Source of the DNA: Salinimonas chungwhensis DSM 16280
Lineage (GTDB): Bacteria > Pseudomonadota > Gammaproteobacteria > Enterobacterales > Alteromonadaceae
Assembly: GCF_000378185.1 (NCBI RefSeq)
Contig: NZ_KB899376.1
Location: 772,357-836,356 of the forward strand
DNA length: 64,000 nucleotides
Reading direction: 5' to 3'
Below, one piece after another: positions 37,001 to 45,228 of this stretch (position 1 is its first letter; each line of letters starts with the position of its first letter). The notes below the pieces were generated by a model. It was not told where the DNA came from, ran no database searches, and worked only from the letters and a program-made list of their open reading frames with translations. A program made the translations under genes and the position numbers.

Positions 37001-38299
37001 AGAATCAAGACTGATTAAATCCAGACGAGTCAGGCCGTTGTCGGTACCTGCCCACAACGCCCCTTCATCATCCTGATACATTGACCAGATGATGTTATCA
37101 GTGAGGGGACTATCTTCTCTTCCTACAATATTTTGAATGTGCGTAATATTTTGATTCTGTGGCGTCCACAACATCACACCGCCCATATCTGTGCCCAGCC
37201 ACAATGTTCCGAGTTTATCTTCGGTTACCACACTAATTTTTGCTTTAGCAAGCTGTGTATCACCATTTTGCGCCTCCAGCATATGAACGGTCGTCCAGTT
37301 GCCGGGGCTGCTCATATCTAAGGATAGAAGACCGTTATCGGTGGCCAGCCAGAAAGAACCATCTTTTTTAACATGCATTTCCCAAACATTCTGGTCCGGA
37401 ACTACTTGCAAAAACTCCGTTTCACGATTTTCAACCAGCGCACTTTCCAGTTGGTTGAGATCGGTCATAAAAAGGCCGCGCACGGTTGCCACCCAAAAGC
37501 GTTGCTGTGTGTCCACTAATAGAAATTTTGTATTTCGATTGTCTACATTTTCTGCGATATCGCTCAGGTAATCTATTTTGACGGCATCATTTTTCTCACT
37601 TCCACGTTTCATGGCATAAAGACCATCAGAGGTCGCCACGTACAAATAATGTCGGGTAAGGTGAATTGATCTGATAATTTCTTCTTTATTTCGTAAGCGC
37701 TCTGGCAGTGTGTAGATTATTTCCTGCTGAACTAAGTCGCTGTCCATACGAACAACTTCATGGTCCAGTGCAACATAGGTCCAGCCTTTCTCATCACTGG
37801 CAAAATCAGAAGCGGATTGCACCCAGTCATAGATATCTAAACCCGGCCGCTTTAACTGCTGCTCAACCTGACTAGTGGTCAAATCAAGGGTGAAAACACC
37901 TGACTGCAGTGTACTGATCCAGAGTCGGTTTTTTGCATCCAAAAATAGCTTTTCGATACTGGCATTAATCAGAAGGTTGTCTGGTCCGCCAATAGTAATA
38001 AGGTGGTGACCGTCCCATCGATCCAAGCCACCCTGGGTGGCAATCCAGACAAAGCCGGTATTATCGATTAAAATATCGTTTATCGTGTCCTGGCTCAGAC
38101 CCTGGCGGGTAGATAAGCTGGGAATGGAAGCGTTTTGAATCGCCGGTGCCGCAAAAACTTTCTGCACGTTTATCCCAGACAAACATATCAGAAATATCAC
38201 TATCCATATTTTACCCACCCGCAAGGACAGCACGGGCAGTGTACAAATTATAGAAAAAAATCTGGCCACGGTTTTCCTTACAACAGGTGATAAAAACAT
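34025..38299 (-). CDS. Large sensor protein: Reg_prop beta-propeller, Y_Y_Y, PAS, GGDEF and EAL
   Basis: A 1424-residue membrane protein. After a signal peptide or TM anchor (about residues 27-50) comes a long periplasmic two-component-regulator-propeller region with many W(I/L)AT/GT repeats and then a Y_Y_Y domain. A transmembrane helix near 820-845 leads to a PAS domain (about 860-975), a GGDEF domain with intact LGGDEF near 1071 and an EAL domain. The EAL motif reads ELL (near 1200), but DDFGTGYSS is intact. It probably senses an external or periplasmic ligand and makes or breaks c-di-GMP. It converges with iorB-like and overlaps its end by 4 nt. Confidence 0.9.
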   Translation of the reverse strand: MFLSPVVRKTVARFFSIICTLPVLSLRVGKIWIVIFLICLSGINVQKVFAAPAIQNASIPSLSTRQGLSQDTINDILIDNTGFVWIATQGGLDRWDGHHLITIGGPDNLLINASIEKLFLDAKNRLWISTLQSGVFTLDLTTSQVEQQLKRPGLDIYDWVQSASDFASDEKGWTYVALDHEVVRMDSDLVQQEIIYTLPERLRNKEEIIRSIHLTRHYLYVATSDGLYAMKRGSEKNDAVKIDYLSDIAENVDNRNTKFLLVDTQQRFWVATVRGLFMTDLNQLESALVENRETEFLQVVPDQNVWEMHVKKDGSFWLATDNGLLSLDMSSPGNWTTVHMLEAQNGDTQLAKAKISVVTEDKLGTLWLGTDMGGVMLWTPQNQNITHIQNIVGREDSPLTDNIIWSMYQDDEGALWAGTDNGLTRLDLISLDSRKFLDYADGADFDAAISQVLPADEDHLYIGNYSGVRLFDKQSGKLMPVPTQNAGDAEIMAGWIYGMALDSQGRLYFLSHRFYRYDFTTRSLEELKFDHPKIKPSRAWAFLGTSQALNGDMLLSTQDGVWQFDPVTLTPELLYEYQPTERTSDAAVTSWTASDGLLWLGFPRFGLIGIELESKRVVKRFNSDNLLKTDITYGVQADAQGSLWFSSHQGVFRFMPDSRLISSFVYGREINVSEFNDNASVMLNDGRIAYGSTGGIVIFDPAALSAGNGSERVKQPMVISEVSLDSRSLGMPMTNLSQTHLDLNHDDFGIEIHFSSTLASFDAADNYVYELTRNGRMLSQSITSQGKAAFAFLGPGDYVFKVAPTTERYGYEVTPGKLTFSIPHPPFRSPLAYTIYVLLILTTFVAYMFWRQREIKKVARTERRLRVMGEAFNQTRDWVIVFDEQMRPMAVNPSFCRALGLAEDEAADHALAKLYRRNPAIREQLYEPLLAMEPGGFLKRETTFDTVDGGRHDVIIDTTAVADDKSPESIDYYLMVFSDVSEQKEAERKLVKMASYDSLTGLLNRNLLVDRLSHAIANATEDSSRVAVLFIDLDRFKGINDSLGHEMGDKLLKVVAARMVSLASQQDTVARLGGDEFVIVRERIACTNSLSSFVAHLIETVETPIAIDNELLCISCSIGISLYPDDSATPSDLIKQADVAMYCAKKDGVDGFAYFTAEMNERAKEQMTLENRVKLAYQEGRFYNHYQPIMDTESGSIEGIELLLRCDMPDAPMVPGEFIPVLEELRYIVDVTRMAIVRALDDLAQWQQNGFHGYVSVNISALQFKAELHLSTLRTMMYQRNLTERSMRFEITEGLLMEDSKFAQERIREFQDAGFLFSLDDFGTGYSSLSYLRKFPVDVLKIDKSFIEGIEKDAQAAALVKTTIELAKTFNMECVAEGVETESQAETLQLFGCYNHQGFYYSKPVEADQITAMIQQNWSANISR

Positions 38300-38644
38300 C
38301 CTATGAATTGACTATATCAAATGGACTTTTTCTGTCACTCCGACTTTATGCTAATAATAAAGAATGAGTTTGCTTGCACCAATAATGCATACCTGTAGCG
38401 TAAATGAAAAGCGTTTAATAGAACAAACGGCATATCAGTTTTTCATCGCAGGTCTACTATAATTATTTTCTTACGAAGCTGCACGACGAAGCATTTTCCC
38501 TGCTGAACGTACAGTGCATCTTAAAAGTTCATACCGTAATGATCCCAAATAAGGCGAGCATTATCCCATTCGGATAGCGATTCTCTAAGCTTGCTCAGCG
38601 TCATAGTTTAAGAAGGTAACTATGCTGGTTGGTGATGATTTTTC
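38300..38644. other. Gap between the large sensor gene and the RNase J-like gene
   Basis: The 345-bp gap has no clear gene. A minus-strand frame at 38521-38604 would encode 27 residues (MTLSKLRESLSEWDNARLIW and a seven-residue tail) but has no ribosome binding site, so I do not call it. No terminator with a T run is seen after the RNase J-like gene. Confidence 0.45.
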
Positions 38645-40012
38645 TCAGGCCCTGACTGGGATACGCCCGGTCTTAATAACCTGCCGGCGTATTCCACTGA
38701 TTGGCGCAAGCTGGTAAAGATCGCCATTGAGGCCTACGTAGCGCTTTCGCACTCCTGCTGTTTTGGCTATTTGCGCGTGCGCTGACAGGTGCTCGGGTTC
38801 ACCATGAACTGGGATGGCTATCTGCGGTCTAACCCAATTATACATCAGGGTCAGTTCTTCTGCCGCCGGATGGCCGCTGGCATGGATAGGCAGAGTACTG
38901 TTTTCGCTGTGGATTGTGTCCACACCTAATCCCTGAAGCTGGCGTATAAGCGCTTCCACACTATTTTCATTCCCAGGAATAACAATACTGGAAAAAATAA
39001 CTGTGTCGCCTTTATCTAATGATAACTGGTGGTGCTCATCCCGGGCCATTCTGCTTAACGCCGCGCGCCTTTCGCCCTGACTGCCAGTAGCTACGGCCAA
39101 CACTTCCTGCGGAGGTAAATAACCCACATGAGCCGGGTCGATGAGCGTCAAATCATCCGGCCAGTGATTAAGCTTACGGGCAATGCTGTACATATTAATG
39201 AGGGAGCGGCCATATAGTGCCATATAGCGGCCTGTTTTTTTGGCTACCCGCGCCAGGGAAATCAATCTGGCAACATTGCTACCAAAGCATCCGACCACCA
39301 CCCGCCCATTAAGCGGTCGTATCGTAGCAAGCAACCCGTCGTAACAATTTCGCTCTGAAATAGAAAAACCCGGCTTCAGTGCATTGGTAGAGTCACCTAC
39401 CATGGCCAGAATATTGGTCTGACCCAACGCACGATACATTGCTGCATCGAAGGGTTTTCCGGTGATTGGCTGTGCATCAATTTTCCAGTCAGCTGTATGT
39501 AGAATGGTGCCTAGTGCAGTGGTTATTTTAATGGCATAGGGTTCTGGAATTGAATGTGTCACGGCCAGCCATTCAAGTTGAAATGGCCCCACTTGGCAAA
39601 AACTGGCTTCATCCACTTCAATAATCGGAACCTTCCCGGCGAGCCCGGTTTCAGACAGCTTTCGTCTAAGCACTTCGGCGGTAAATGGCGTGGTGTATAT
39701 CGGGCAGCGCAGCCGTTGCCACAAATAAGGAACCGCACCCACATGATCCTCATGGGCGTGCGTAATGACCATGCCACATAAATTTTCTTTCTGACTTGCA
39801 ATAAATGTCGGATCGGGGGCAACTACATCAAATCGTTGACCATCGGATTTATCCTTATACTCTGGTGTGAGGGGCTCATCAAAACTGACACCACAATCAA
39901 CCATTAGCCACTGTCCATCGTGACCATAAAGGTTCATGTTCATACCAATTTCGCCTGTGCCGCCTAAAGGTACAAACCACAAATCACTCGCTGTCGGTTT
40001 ATGAGTTACGAT
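38645..40012 (-). CDS. RNase J-like metallo-beta-lactamase fold hydrolase (non-AUG start)
   Basis: A protein of about 455 residues with the RNase J core: PLGGTGEIGMN at the N terminus, metal ligands THAHEDHVGA (HxHxDH) and a later GDSTNALKPGFS and HASGHPAAEE region. The strongest ribosome binding site (AGAGGAGGTC at about 40024-40015) precedes a stretch with no ATG, GTG or TTG at the proper distance. The codons there are ATT, ATC, GTA, ACT, CAT. An ATT/ATC start gives an N-terminal THKPTASDLWF that aligns with homologues as I recall them. The first conventional start is TTG at 39982, without a ribosome binding site. I give the ATC at 40012 as the provisional start. It should process or degrade RNA, or be a beta-CASP relative. 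Confidence 0.8.
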   Translation of the reverse strand: MVTHKPTASDLWFVPLGGTGEIGMNMNLYGHDGQWLMVDCGVSFDEPLTPEYKDKSDGQRFDVVAPDPTFIASQKENLCGMVITHAHEDHVGAVPYLWQRLRCPIYTTPFTAEVLRRKLSETGLAGKVPIIEVDEASFCQVGPFQLEWLAVTHSIPEPYAIKITTALGTILHTADWKIDAQPITGKPFDAAMYRALGQTNILAMVGDSTNALKPGFSISERNCYDGLLATIRPLNGRVVVGCFGSNVARLISLARVAKKTGRYMALYGRSLINMYSIARKLNHWPDDLTLIDPAHVGYLPPQEVLAVATGSQGERRAALSRMARDEHHQLSLDKGDTVIFSSIVIPGNENSVEALIRQLQGLGVDTIHSENSTLPIHASGHPAAEELTLMYNWVRPQIAIPVHGEPEHLSAHAQIAKTAGVRKRYVGLNGDLYQLAPISGIRRQVIKTGRIPVRA

Positions 40013-40100
40013 AATGACCTCCTCTATTTTTATTTACTACGTTTTGAATCCGGTAACGGTCACATCGGTTACTTTAAGCACCAATCAAACCAGATGAATA

Positions 40101-40128
40101 AAAAAAGGCAGAGCCACTGCTCTGCCTT
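40101..40128 (-). terminator. Terminator of the S46 peptidase gene
   Basis: On the minus strand AAGGCAGAGC pairs with GCTCTGCCTT around a short loop and a run of T residues follows. It starts about 20 nt after the stop codon at 40147. Confidence 0.88.
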
Positions 40129-40146
40129 GATAGTAAAATTCAACGT

Positions 40147-42327
40147 TTACTTCGTTTCTTCTCTTACTACGTCCATTTCATCAATCAGGTTAGTTGCCCC
40201 ATCAACATATTCCATTACCCAAAGCATATATCGGGTGTCCACATGAATTGTACGGGTAGTTTTGGGGTCAAAATCCCAGTCGGAATTAACACTTTCAAAT
40301 GTGCCATCAAACAGCAGGCCTACAAGTTCGGCTCGCCCGTTCATAGTTGCCGACCCGGAGTTGCCACCGGTAGAATCCAGATCACTCAAAAAATTCACCG
40401 GTACACTGTTCAACGAAGGCATCTCATAAGGTCCGAACGTTTTTTCTTTGATCAGCGCAAGCTGTTTTTCCGGCGCATTGAATGGACTTTCTCCGGTATC
40501 TTTTTCAACAATCCCCTGGAGACGGGTGAAAGGTTCGTAAATCAAACCATCTTTGGGAGACCCGCCTAAGACATTACCGTAAGTTACCCGTAACGTACTG
40601 TTAGCATCGGGATAAGCAAGGCTTCCCTGTGATTTTTGCCAGTCAATTATGGCCTGCATATAACCGGGTGAAAGCGCTTTAGCTTCACCTGACAAGGATT
40701 TCGCTTTATCTTCATTTTCCATTTCGATGTCATACAGTGCTACTGCCAGAGCGATAAATGGGTCATTGCTTTTTTTGAACGCTTCTGGTGATTTTTCCAG
40801 CATCGCTAAGCGATAATCAGCGTCGTCCATTTTAGTCTGCGCATAATAGCGATCCAGGATCTCACTAACTTGCTCTTTTGAAGTATCGGCAGACAGGCCA
40901 AGAGCATCGTCGAATGCAGCTATACGTGCTGATTCAGGCTGCTGTAAATACTGGTTAATGAACGTTGCCCATACGGCTTTGTCAACTGTAGGGTCGAAGC
41001 GGCGTTCTATGCGTTGCATACTCTCCTGTAATCGACTTTGATCGCGATCCTGGTATCCCGGCTCACGTTCTTCATCAGGCTTTTGTTGCTCAATTGCATT
41101 ACGATATAAACGCTGGCCGGCGCTGAGCAATTGCGGCCGGGTGATATTGCGATACCAAAATGTCTGTTTGCTCAGTAAAGCCTGCTGCTCCTCAACCTCA
41201 TCAAGCTGCTCAATGGTTTCAATTTGAGATTCGCGCATTCCCGAGTTAGCCAGCCATTCATTCAAAGATGCTTCGCGAGATTCTCGACGTTTTACAAGGC
41301 CTACGCGCTGCGCACCCGCAATCTGACCCTTAGTATTTTTTAAGAAGTTATTCAGCCCTGCTAATGTCGATTCATATTTGATTCGCGCATCGCTGCCTTC
41401 AGGCGCGGCATCCTCAATCGTCTTAATCCAGGTCTCAATTAAATCAATATACGTAGGATACAGCCAGTTAAACGTGTGTTTAACGGCCACCAGTCTTGCA
41501 TAACGATCCGTGGAGCCTGGATAGCCGGCTGCCATGACAAAGTCTCCATCCTGCAGCCCAGCTGCTGAGACCTTAAGTACATGTTCAGGCTTATAGGGTA
41601 CGTTGTCTTCCGCATAAGCTGCCGGTTTGCCATCTTTACTCACATAAGCGCGATAAAAGGCAAAGTCACCGGTGTGCCTTGGCCACATCCAGTTATCGAC
41701 ATCACCACCGTACTTGCCGACTGAGTCCGCAGGTGCATAAGCAATGCGCACATCCTGAATTTCCAGCTGCTTGATTAATTTATATTCTTTTCCGTTATAA
41801 AAAGAAGGGACTGAACATCGATAGCCAGGTTGCGATTCGCACTCCTGTATCAGTTTTTTCTGTACATCCACTATCGCATCAAACCGTTCTCTGCCGGTGA
41901 GGTCGTCGCTAAGCTGCCCAAGAATTTTATCGGTTACGTCAGAGAATTCGACGGTGACGTACATGCGGGTGCCTGGCGCTGCCGGTAATTCCTGTTCCTT
42001 GGTTTTGGCCAGAAAGCCCTCTTCAAGGTAATTGTTCTCAGCTGTAGAGTTATACTGCACTGAACCGCGAGCACAATGATGGTTTGTTACTGCTAACCCT
42101 TTATCAGAAACAAAAGAGGCTGAACATCCGCCTAACGAAACGATGGCGCCCATGGGGAATTCAGTAAGATCACTAAGAGATTGGGGAGATATCTCTAATC
42201 CGGTCTTCTTGAGATCTTCACTTATTTGCGGAAGTTGCTCTGGAGTATACATACCTTCTTTAGCCGCGGTTGACATACTGCAGGCAAGCAGGACAGAACC
42301 AGCTAAATAACTTATTTTTCGTGACAT
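40147..42327 (-). CDS. S46 family dipeptidyl peptidase (DPP7/DPP11-like)
   Basis: A 726-residue periplasmic serine peptidase with a signal peptide (residues 1 to about 22). The catalytic triad is readable: His in TNHHC near residue 84, Asp221 in RHTGDFAF, and Ser in TGGNSGSATMNG near 656. GGCSASFVSDKGLAVTNHH is the family start of the protease domain. Such enzymes remove dipeptides from the N terminus of peptides and serve peptide nutrition. DPP7 (hydrophobic P1) and DPP11 (acidic P1) cannot be separated from the residues I can assign. AAGGAACTGTA precedes the ATG at 42327. It stands alone. Confidence 0.93.
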   Translation of the reverse strand: MSRKISYLAGSVLLACSMSTAAKEGMYTPEQLPQISEDLKKTGLEISPQSLSDLTEFPMGAIVSLGGCSASFVSDKGLAVTNHHCARGSVQYNSTAENNYLEEGFLAKTKEQELPAAPGTRMYVTVEFSDVTDKILGQLSDDLTGRERFDAIVDVQKKLIQECESQPGYRCSVPSFYNGKEYKLIKQLEIQDVRIAYAPADSVGKYGGDVDNWMWPRHTGDFAFYRAYVSKDGKPAAYAEDNVPYKPEHVLKVSAAGLQDGDFVMAAGYPGSTDRYARLVAVKHTFNWLYPTYIDLIETWIKTIEDAAPEGSDARIKYESTLAGLNNFLKNTKGQIAGAQRVGLVKRRESREASLNEWLANSGMRESQIETIEQLDEVEEQQALLSKQTFWYRNITRPQLLSAGQRLYRNAIEQQKPDEEREPGYQDRDQSRLQESMQRIERRFDPTVDKAVWATFINQYLQQPESARIAAFDDALGLSADTSKEQVSEILDRYYAQTKMDDADYRLAMLEKSPEAFKKSNDPFIALAVALYDIEMENEDKAKSLSGEAKALSPGYMQAIIDWQKSQGSLAYPDANSTLRVTYGNVLGGSPKDGLIYEPFTRLQGIVEKDTGESPFNAPEKQLALIKEKTFGPYEMPSLNSVPVNFLSDLDSTGGNSGSATMNGRAELVGLLFDGTFESVNSDWDFDPKTTRTIHVDTRYMLWVMEYVDGATNLIDEMDVVREETK

Positions 42328-42473
42328 TACAGTTCCTTATTCGTTTTGTCGTTGTCACGATACTACCCCTAATTGACATCTGCGCCCAGCCCACAAAACA
42401 ATAAAAACTGAACGAAAGTGTGTAAATTTGTTGCAACAGTTATTTTAGCCGGGCTGAGTCATATCCATTACGC

Positions 42474-42716
42474 TTAAGCCGGATCGTGATGCAATTGCGC
42501 ATTTAGATCGTCAATAAGCATTACCCATTGCGCATCTTCATCAATAGCTTGTTTTAAAAACGCTACCTGGGACTCGTTCCAAAATGGTGCCTCTTCAATA
42601 TGCCGGCTGTTGTTCATGCCTTTATGCTTTTGGATGAACGCTTCCATACCTTCCTCACTGGAGTCCAGACCCAGCTGTGTAAATAAATCTTCCATGGTAG
42701 GCTGCTCGGTATACAT
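42474..42716 (-). CDS. DUF2789 family protein
   Basis: An 80-residue acidic cytoplasmic protein. The patterns PTMEDLFTQLGL at the N terminus and FWNESQVAFLKQAIDEDAQW near the C terminus match DUF2789, a small helical family of gammaproteobacteria with no known function. GGAGTATTT lies just before the ATG. No partner gene is adjacent. Confidence 0.85.
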   Translation of the reverse strand: MYTEQPTMEDLFTQLGLDSSEEGMEAFIQKHKGMNNSRHIEEAPFWNESQVAFLKQAIDEDAQWVMLIDDLNAQLHHDPA

Positions 42717-42824
42717 AAATACTCCTGAATAATCGTTGACTTGCTGATAGTAAACGCATTTTAACCAAGGTTAGATCAGATGAAGTAATCAAGACAGATG
42801 TCATGTTTACTTCAATTGAGGGAT

Positions 42825-42850
42825 AAAAAAAGCCACTAAGTAGTGGCTTT
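42825..42850 (-). terminator. Terminator of the DUF2750 gene
   Basis: On the minus strand AAAGCCACTA pairs with TAGTGGCTTT, followed by a run of seven T residues (42831-42825). It starts about 13 nt after the stop codon at 42863. Confidence 0.88.
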
Positions 42851-42862
42851 CCTGCTTCATAG

Positions 42863-43219
42863 CTACATCAGTTTTTCAGCCAGCTCGTCCGGCTCCAGAA
42901 CCTCACCATCTTCGCCGGGCACCGGGCATACCATCACACATAGTTCATCCTGCATCAGACCCGGCGTCCATTTTTTCAGCCAGTCTTCCAACGATATCTC
43001 CATGGGCTCGCATTGTGACCAGTCTTCGGTCGCCCAAAGCAGCGCAAGACCTGCATCCGGCCAGACCGGAACGCCATCTTCGTCTTCAGTGCTCAACATG
43101 ACGCAGCCATCAGTATCTTTTAAAATCCAGACTTTCTGATTTTCTTTGATCCCGGCAACCGTTTCCTGCAAGCGCAGCGCTGCACTTACGTTTAGTAATG
43201 GGTGTTCATCTAAAGCCAT
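42863..43219 (-). CDS. DUF2750 domain-containing protein
   Basis: A 118-residue cytoplasmic protein. VWILKDTDGCVMLSTEDEDG followed by VPVWPDAGLALLWATEDW and a LEDWLKKWTPGLMQDELCV tail matches DUF2750, a small alpha-beta family of unknown function common in gammaproteobacteria. It is strongly acidic. It is separated from DUF2789 by its own terminator, so it is probably a separate transcript. Confidence 0.82.
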   Translation of the reverse strand: MALDEHPLLNVSAALRLQETVAGIKENQKVWILKDTDGCVMLSTEDEDGVPVWPDAGLALLWATEDWSQCEPMEISLEDWLKKWTPGLMQDELCVMVCPVPGEDGEVLEPDELAEKLM

Positions 43220-43431
43220 AGTATATTCCTGTTTCTAAAATTTGCCGGCAGAACAACAGCATTTTTCTCTATGTCATAATAGCATTGCTGTTGCCCTGAT
43301 GTTTCATTTTTACTTGTCATCCATTGCAAGGATCAGCGACTCTTGTCCCGTATGTTTAAATCAGAGATGCTTCACATTAGTCGCGTGGCACTGCAGATTA
43401 ATCAGCACCACTTATCAGACAAACGTTGTAG

Positions 43432-44247
43432 TCAGGAGAACAAGGTATTAATCATTGCATTAAGTGCGGGACGTTTTACACTTCTCAGGTGGTTGAGATA
43501 AACGTTGGCTTCTATCTGTGGCAGAGATTCAATAAGCTGGGCATTAAACTGCGGCTGTTGTTTAACAAAACTCAAGGGGAAAATAGCGCAACCTCCCTCT
43601 TCAAAGAGCGTATTGGCCCCTAGTCTAAGAGAATTAGTCCGTAATCTGGCGTCACGTAGCTGAGGGTAATGCTGGCAAATAATATCCCTGACCTTCGGCC
43701 CCCATTCAATAGCAACATAGTTGTGCGCTTCAATCTCGCTGGAACCTACGCTGTAAAGTCCCAATTCTTCAGTACGGATCAGACGACTCATCACATCTTC
43801 TGATTTAAGCGGCTCAGAGGAAAAAGCTAAATCGATGACTCTTTCGTGCAACTGCCTGGAAAGATTATCCAACGTCAGAATCTCTGCTTTGACTGACCAA
43901 TCGGGAAAATACTCATGAATTTTAGATAACGTTGCGCCAAGCTGAAGCTCACTTGCCAGCTGTGTAGCCCCGCATACCACATATTCCCCGGATTGCAACT
44001 GGAGCTCGCGCTTGGCATCTTTTAACGTATCACTGAGCTGATGAGCAAACGGGAGCAACTTCTCTCCCGCCGGCGTCAATTGGATACTGTTGCGATGACG
44101 CACAAATAACGTGGTCTGGAAGTATTCTTCAAGTAATTTAATGCGCGCGCTCACCGCTGATTGGGTAAGGAACAGATTTTCAGCGGCTTTGCCAAAATGG
44201 CGCGTGTTGGCAACTTCAATGAAGGTAGATAAAAAGCGTATATCCAT
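43432..44247 (-). CDS. hdfR: LysR-type regulator HdfR
   Basis: A 271-residue LysR-type protein with an N-terminal winged helix-turn-helix. RHFGKAAENLFLTQSAVSAR and FVRHRNSIQLTPAGEKLLP match HdfR of E. coli closely, as I recall that protein. The rest is a LysR co-inducer domain. HdfR was described as a repressor of the flagellar master operon flhDC in E. coli. Identity is further supported by maoP (yifE) lying divergently upstream, the same pair as in enterobacteria. A perfect 13-bp inverted repeat begins 1 nt before its start codon, suggesting autoregulation or a shared site. Confidence 0.82.
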   Translation of the reverse strand: MDIRFLSTFIEVANTRHFGKAAENLFLTQSAVSARIKLLEEYFQTTLFVRHRNSIQLTPAGEKLLPFAHQLSDTLKDAKRELQLQSGEYVVCGATQLASELQLGATLSKIHEYFPDWSVKAEILTLDNLSRQLHERVIDLAFSSEPLKSEDVMSRLIRTEELGLYSVGSSEIEAHNYVAIEWGPKVRDIICQHYPQLRDARLRTNSLRLGANTLFEEGGCAIFPLSFVKQQPQFNAQLIESLPQIEANVYLNHLRSVKRPALNAMINTLFS

Positions 44248-44282
44248 GCTTTACGAACAGTAAAATAATCTGTTCGTAAAGC
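44248..44282. promoter_or_regulatory. Perfect 13-bp inverted repeat at the hdfR start
   Basis: GCTTTACGAACAG (44248-44260) and CTGTTCGTAAAGC (44270-44282) are perfectly complementary with a 9-bp A+T spacer, 35 bp in all. It begins at the base before the hdfR start codon, in the hdfR-maoP gap. In E. coli the maoS site for MaoP lies in this gap, so the repeat may be a MaoP, HdfR or other operator. Confidence 0.6.
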
Positions 44283-44348
44283 TGTCACAGATAGGGTGCT
44301 TTGTAAACCGAAGGACAAAGATTAACGCTATAAAAATTACTCAGGGGT

Positions 44349-44513
44349 TTAAAAGCTTTCCTGGTATAGTCTTTTCTGCTTCTCCCGTCTGAGTTCATCA
44401 CGCCGCTGGCGCTCAGTGTCAGGATGGCGACGTCCGCCTTTCTTTTTACCAGAATGGTCTTCATTCTCTACCGAGTCCCATTCTTCCCGCTGGTGACGAT
44501 AGTCTTTACTCAT
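44349..44513 (-). CDS. Small highly charged 54-residue protein
   Basis: A short protein, MSKDYRHQREEWDSVENEDH at the start and RRHPDTERQRRDELRREKQK near the end. It is rich in Arg, Lys, Glu and Asp without hydrophobic stretches, which suggests a soluble nucleic-acid- or ribosome-associated protein. The frame uses ordinary codons, stop is TAA, and GAG 6 nt before the ATG is a weak ribosome binding site. I know no function. It lies inside the hdfR-maoP gap on the hdfR strand. Confidence 0.7.
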   Translation of the reverse strand: MSKDYRHQREEWDSVENEDHSGKKKGGRRHPDTERQRRDELRREKQKRLYQESF

Positions 44514-44823
44514 TACAGTCTCATAGAATAATTAATGGCTAACAACTTTATTATGTGTGTTGCTGTTCAAATTTAAAACAAATATTTATTGTCGTTACGA
44601 CAATAAATATTAGCGCTGACAAATAGCGCCCTACATCTTTCACTATCCTCATCAGGTCGCTAATCGCCAGAATCACCTTTATTTTCACAAGGCCGCATTC
44701 TGGCGATAAATAAGCTTCTTCAACAACCAAAAATTTTGTTCTCTAAGAGCAAAATATTTTGTTTCATTTTTTGCCTAAATTGGCCTAAAAGTTCGCTGAT
44801 GATTACCTTCATGTGAGACGACT
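44514..44823. other. Promoter region upstream of maoP
   Basis: No further gene is visible in these 310 bp. The stretch is A+T-rich and must contain the maoP promoter and that of the small charged protein. A maoS-like site would be expected somewhere between 44248 and 44823. Confidence 0.5.
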
Positions 44824-45183
44824 ATGAAAACGCCCGACATCCGCATTTCACCTAAACCTTTTATGGATAGAGCCAAATTTCCTTATGGCTTCAGGAAATC
44901 TGGTGATTTTAGTATTTGTGAAGCCGATTTATTGTCTCGGTATGGTACAACGTTGCTGGCGCTTGAAAAGCAGGAGTTGTCCCCCCAAAGTCAGGACGAA
45001 AAACAATTCGTAGATTTTGTACAGGGTAAGGCAGCAGCTCAGACAACGCTGGAAAAAGCCTGGCAAAAATATGTTCAGCTGGCGCGGGGCAAGCGCAATT
45101 TTTATACTCTGCACAGTTCGGCCAGTAATCAGGCTGACTATGATGACGATTATGTCAGTGAAGAATACGATGTAGCTGGCTAG
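44824..45183 (+). CDS. maoP: Macrodomain Ori protein MaoP (DUF413/YifE)
   Basis: A 119-residue cytoplasmic protein. The core FPYGFRKSGDFSICEADLLSRYG, a conserved charged middle (LEKAWQKYVQLARGKRNFYTL) and an acidic tail (DYDDDYVSEEYD) match YifE/MaoP of E. coli. MaoP organises the Ori macrodomain together with the DNA site maoS, next to hdfR in E. coli. The divergent pair with hdfR is conserved here, which supports the name and suggests this window lies near the chromosome origin region. Confidence 0.88.
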   Translation: MKTPDIRISPKPFMDRAKFPYGFRKSGDFSICEADLLSRYGTTLLALEKQELSPQSQDEKQFVDFVQGKAAAQTTLEKAWQKYVQLARGKRNFYTLHSSASNQADYDDDYVSEEYDVAG

Positions 45184-45203
45184 TTGTACTGAATTTTATA
45201 TTT

Positions 45204-45228
45204 AAGGCGATTTGATAATCGCCTTTTT
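45204..45228 (+). terminator. Terminator of maoP
   Basis: AAGGCGATT pairs with AATCGCCTT around a 4-nt loop, and a T run follows. It is about 20 nt after the maoP stop codon. Confidence 0.88.

Noticed and set aside
38521..38604. Possible 27-residue minus-strand gene after the RNase J-like gene
   Set aside because: It has an ATG and a stop but no ribosome binding site, and it is too short to judge by composition.
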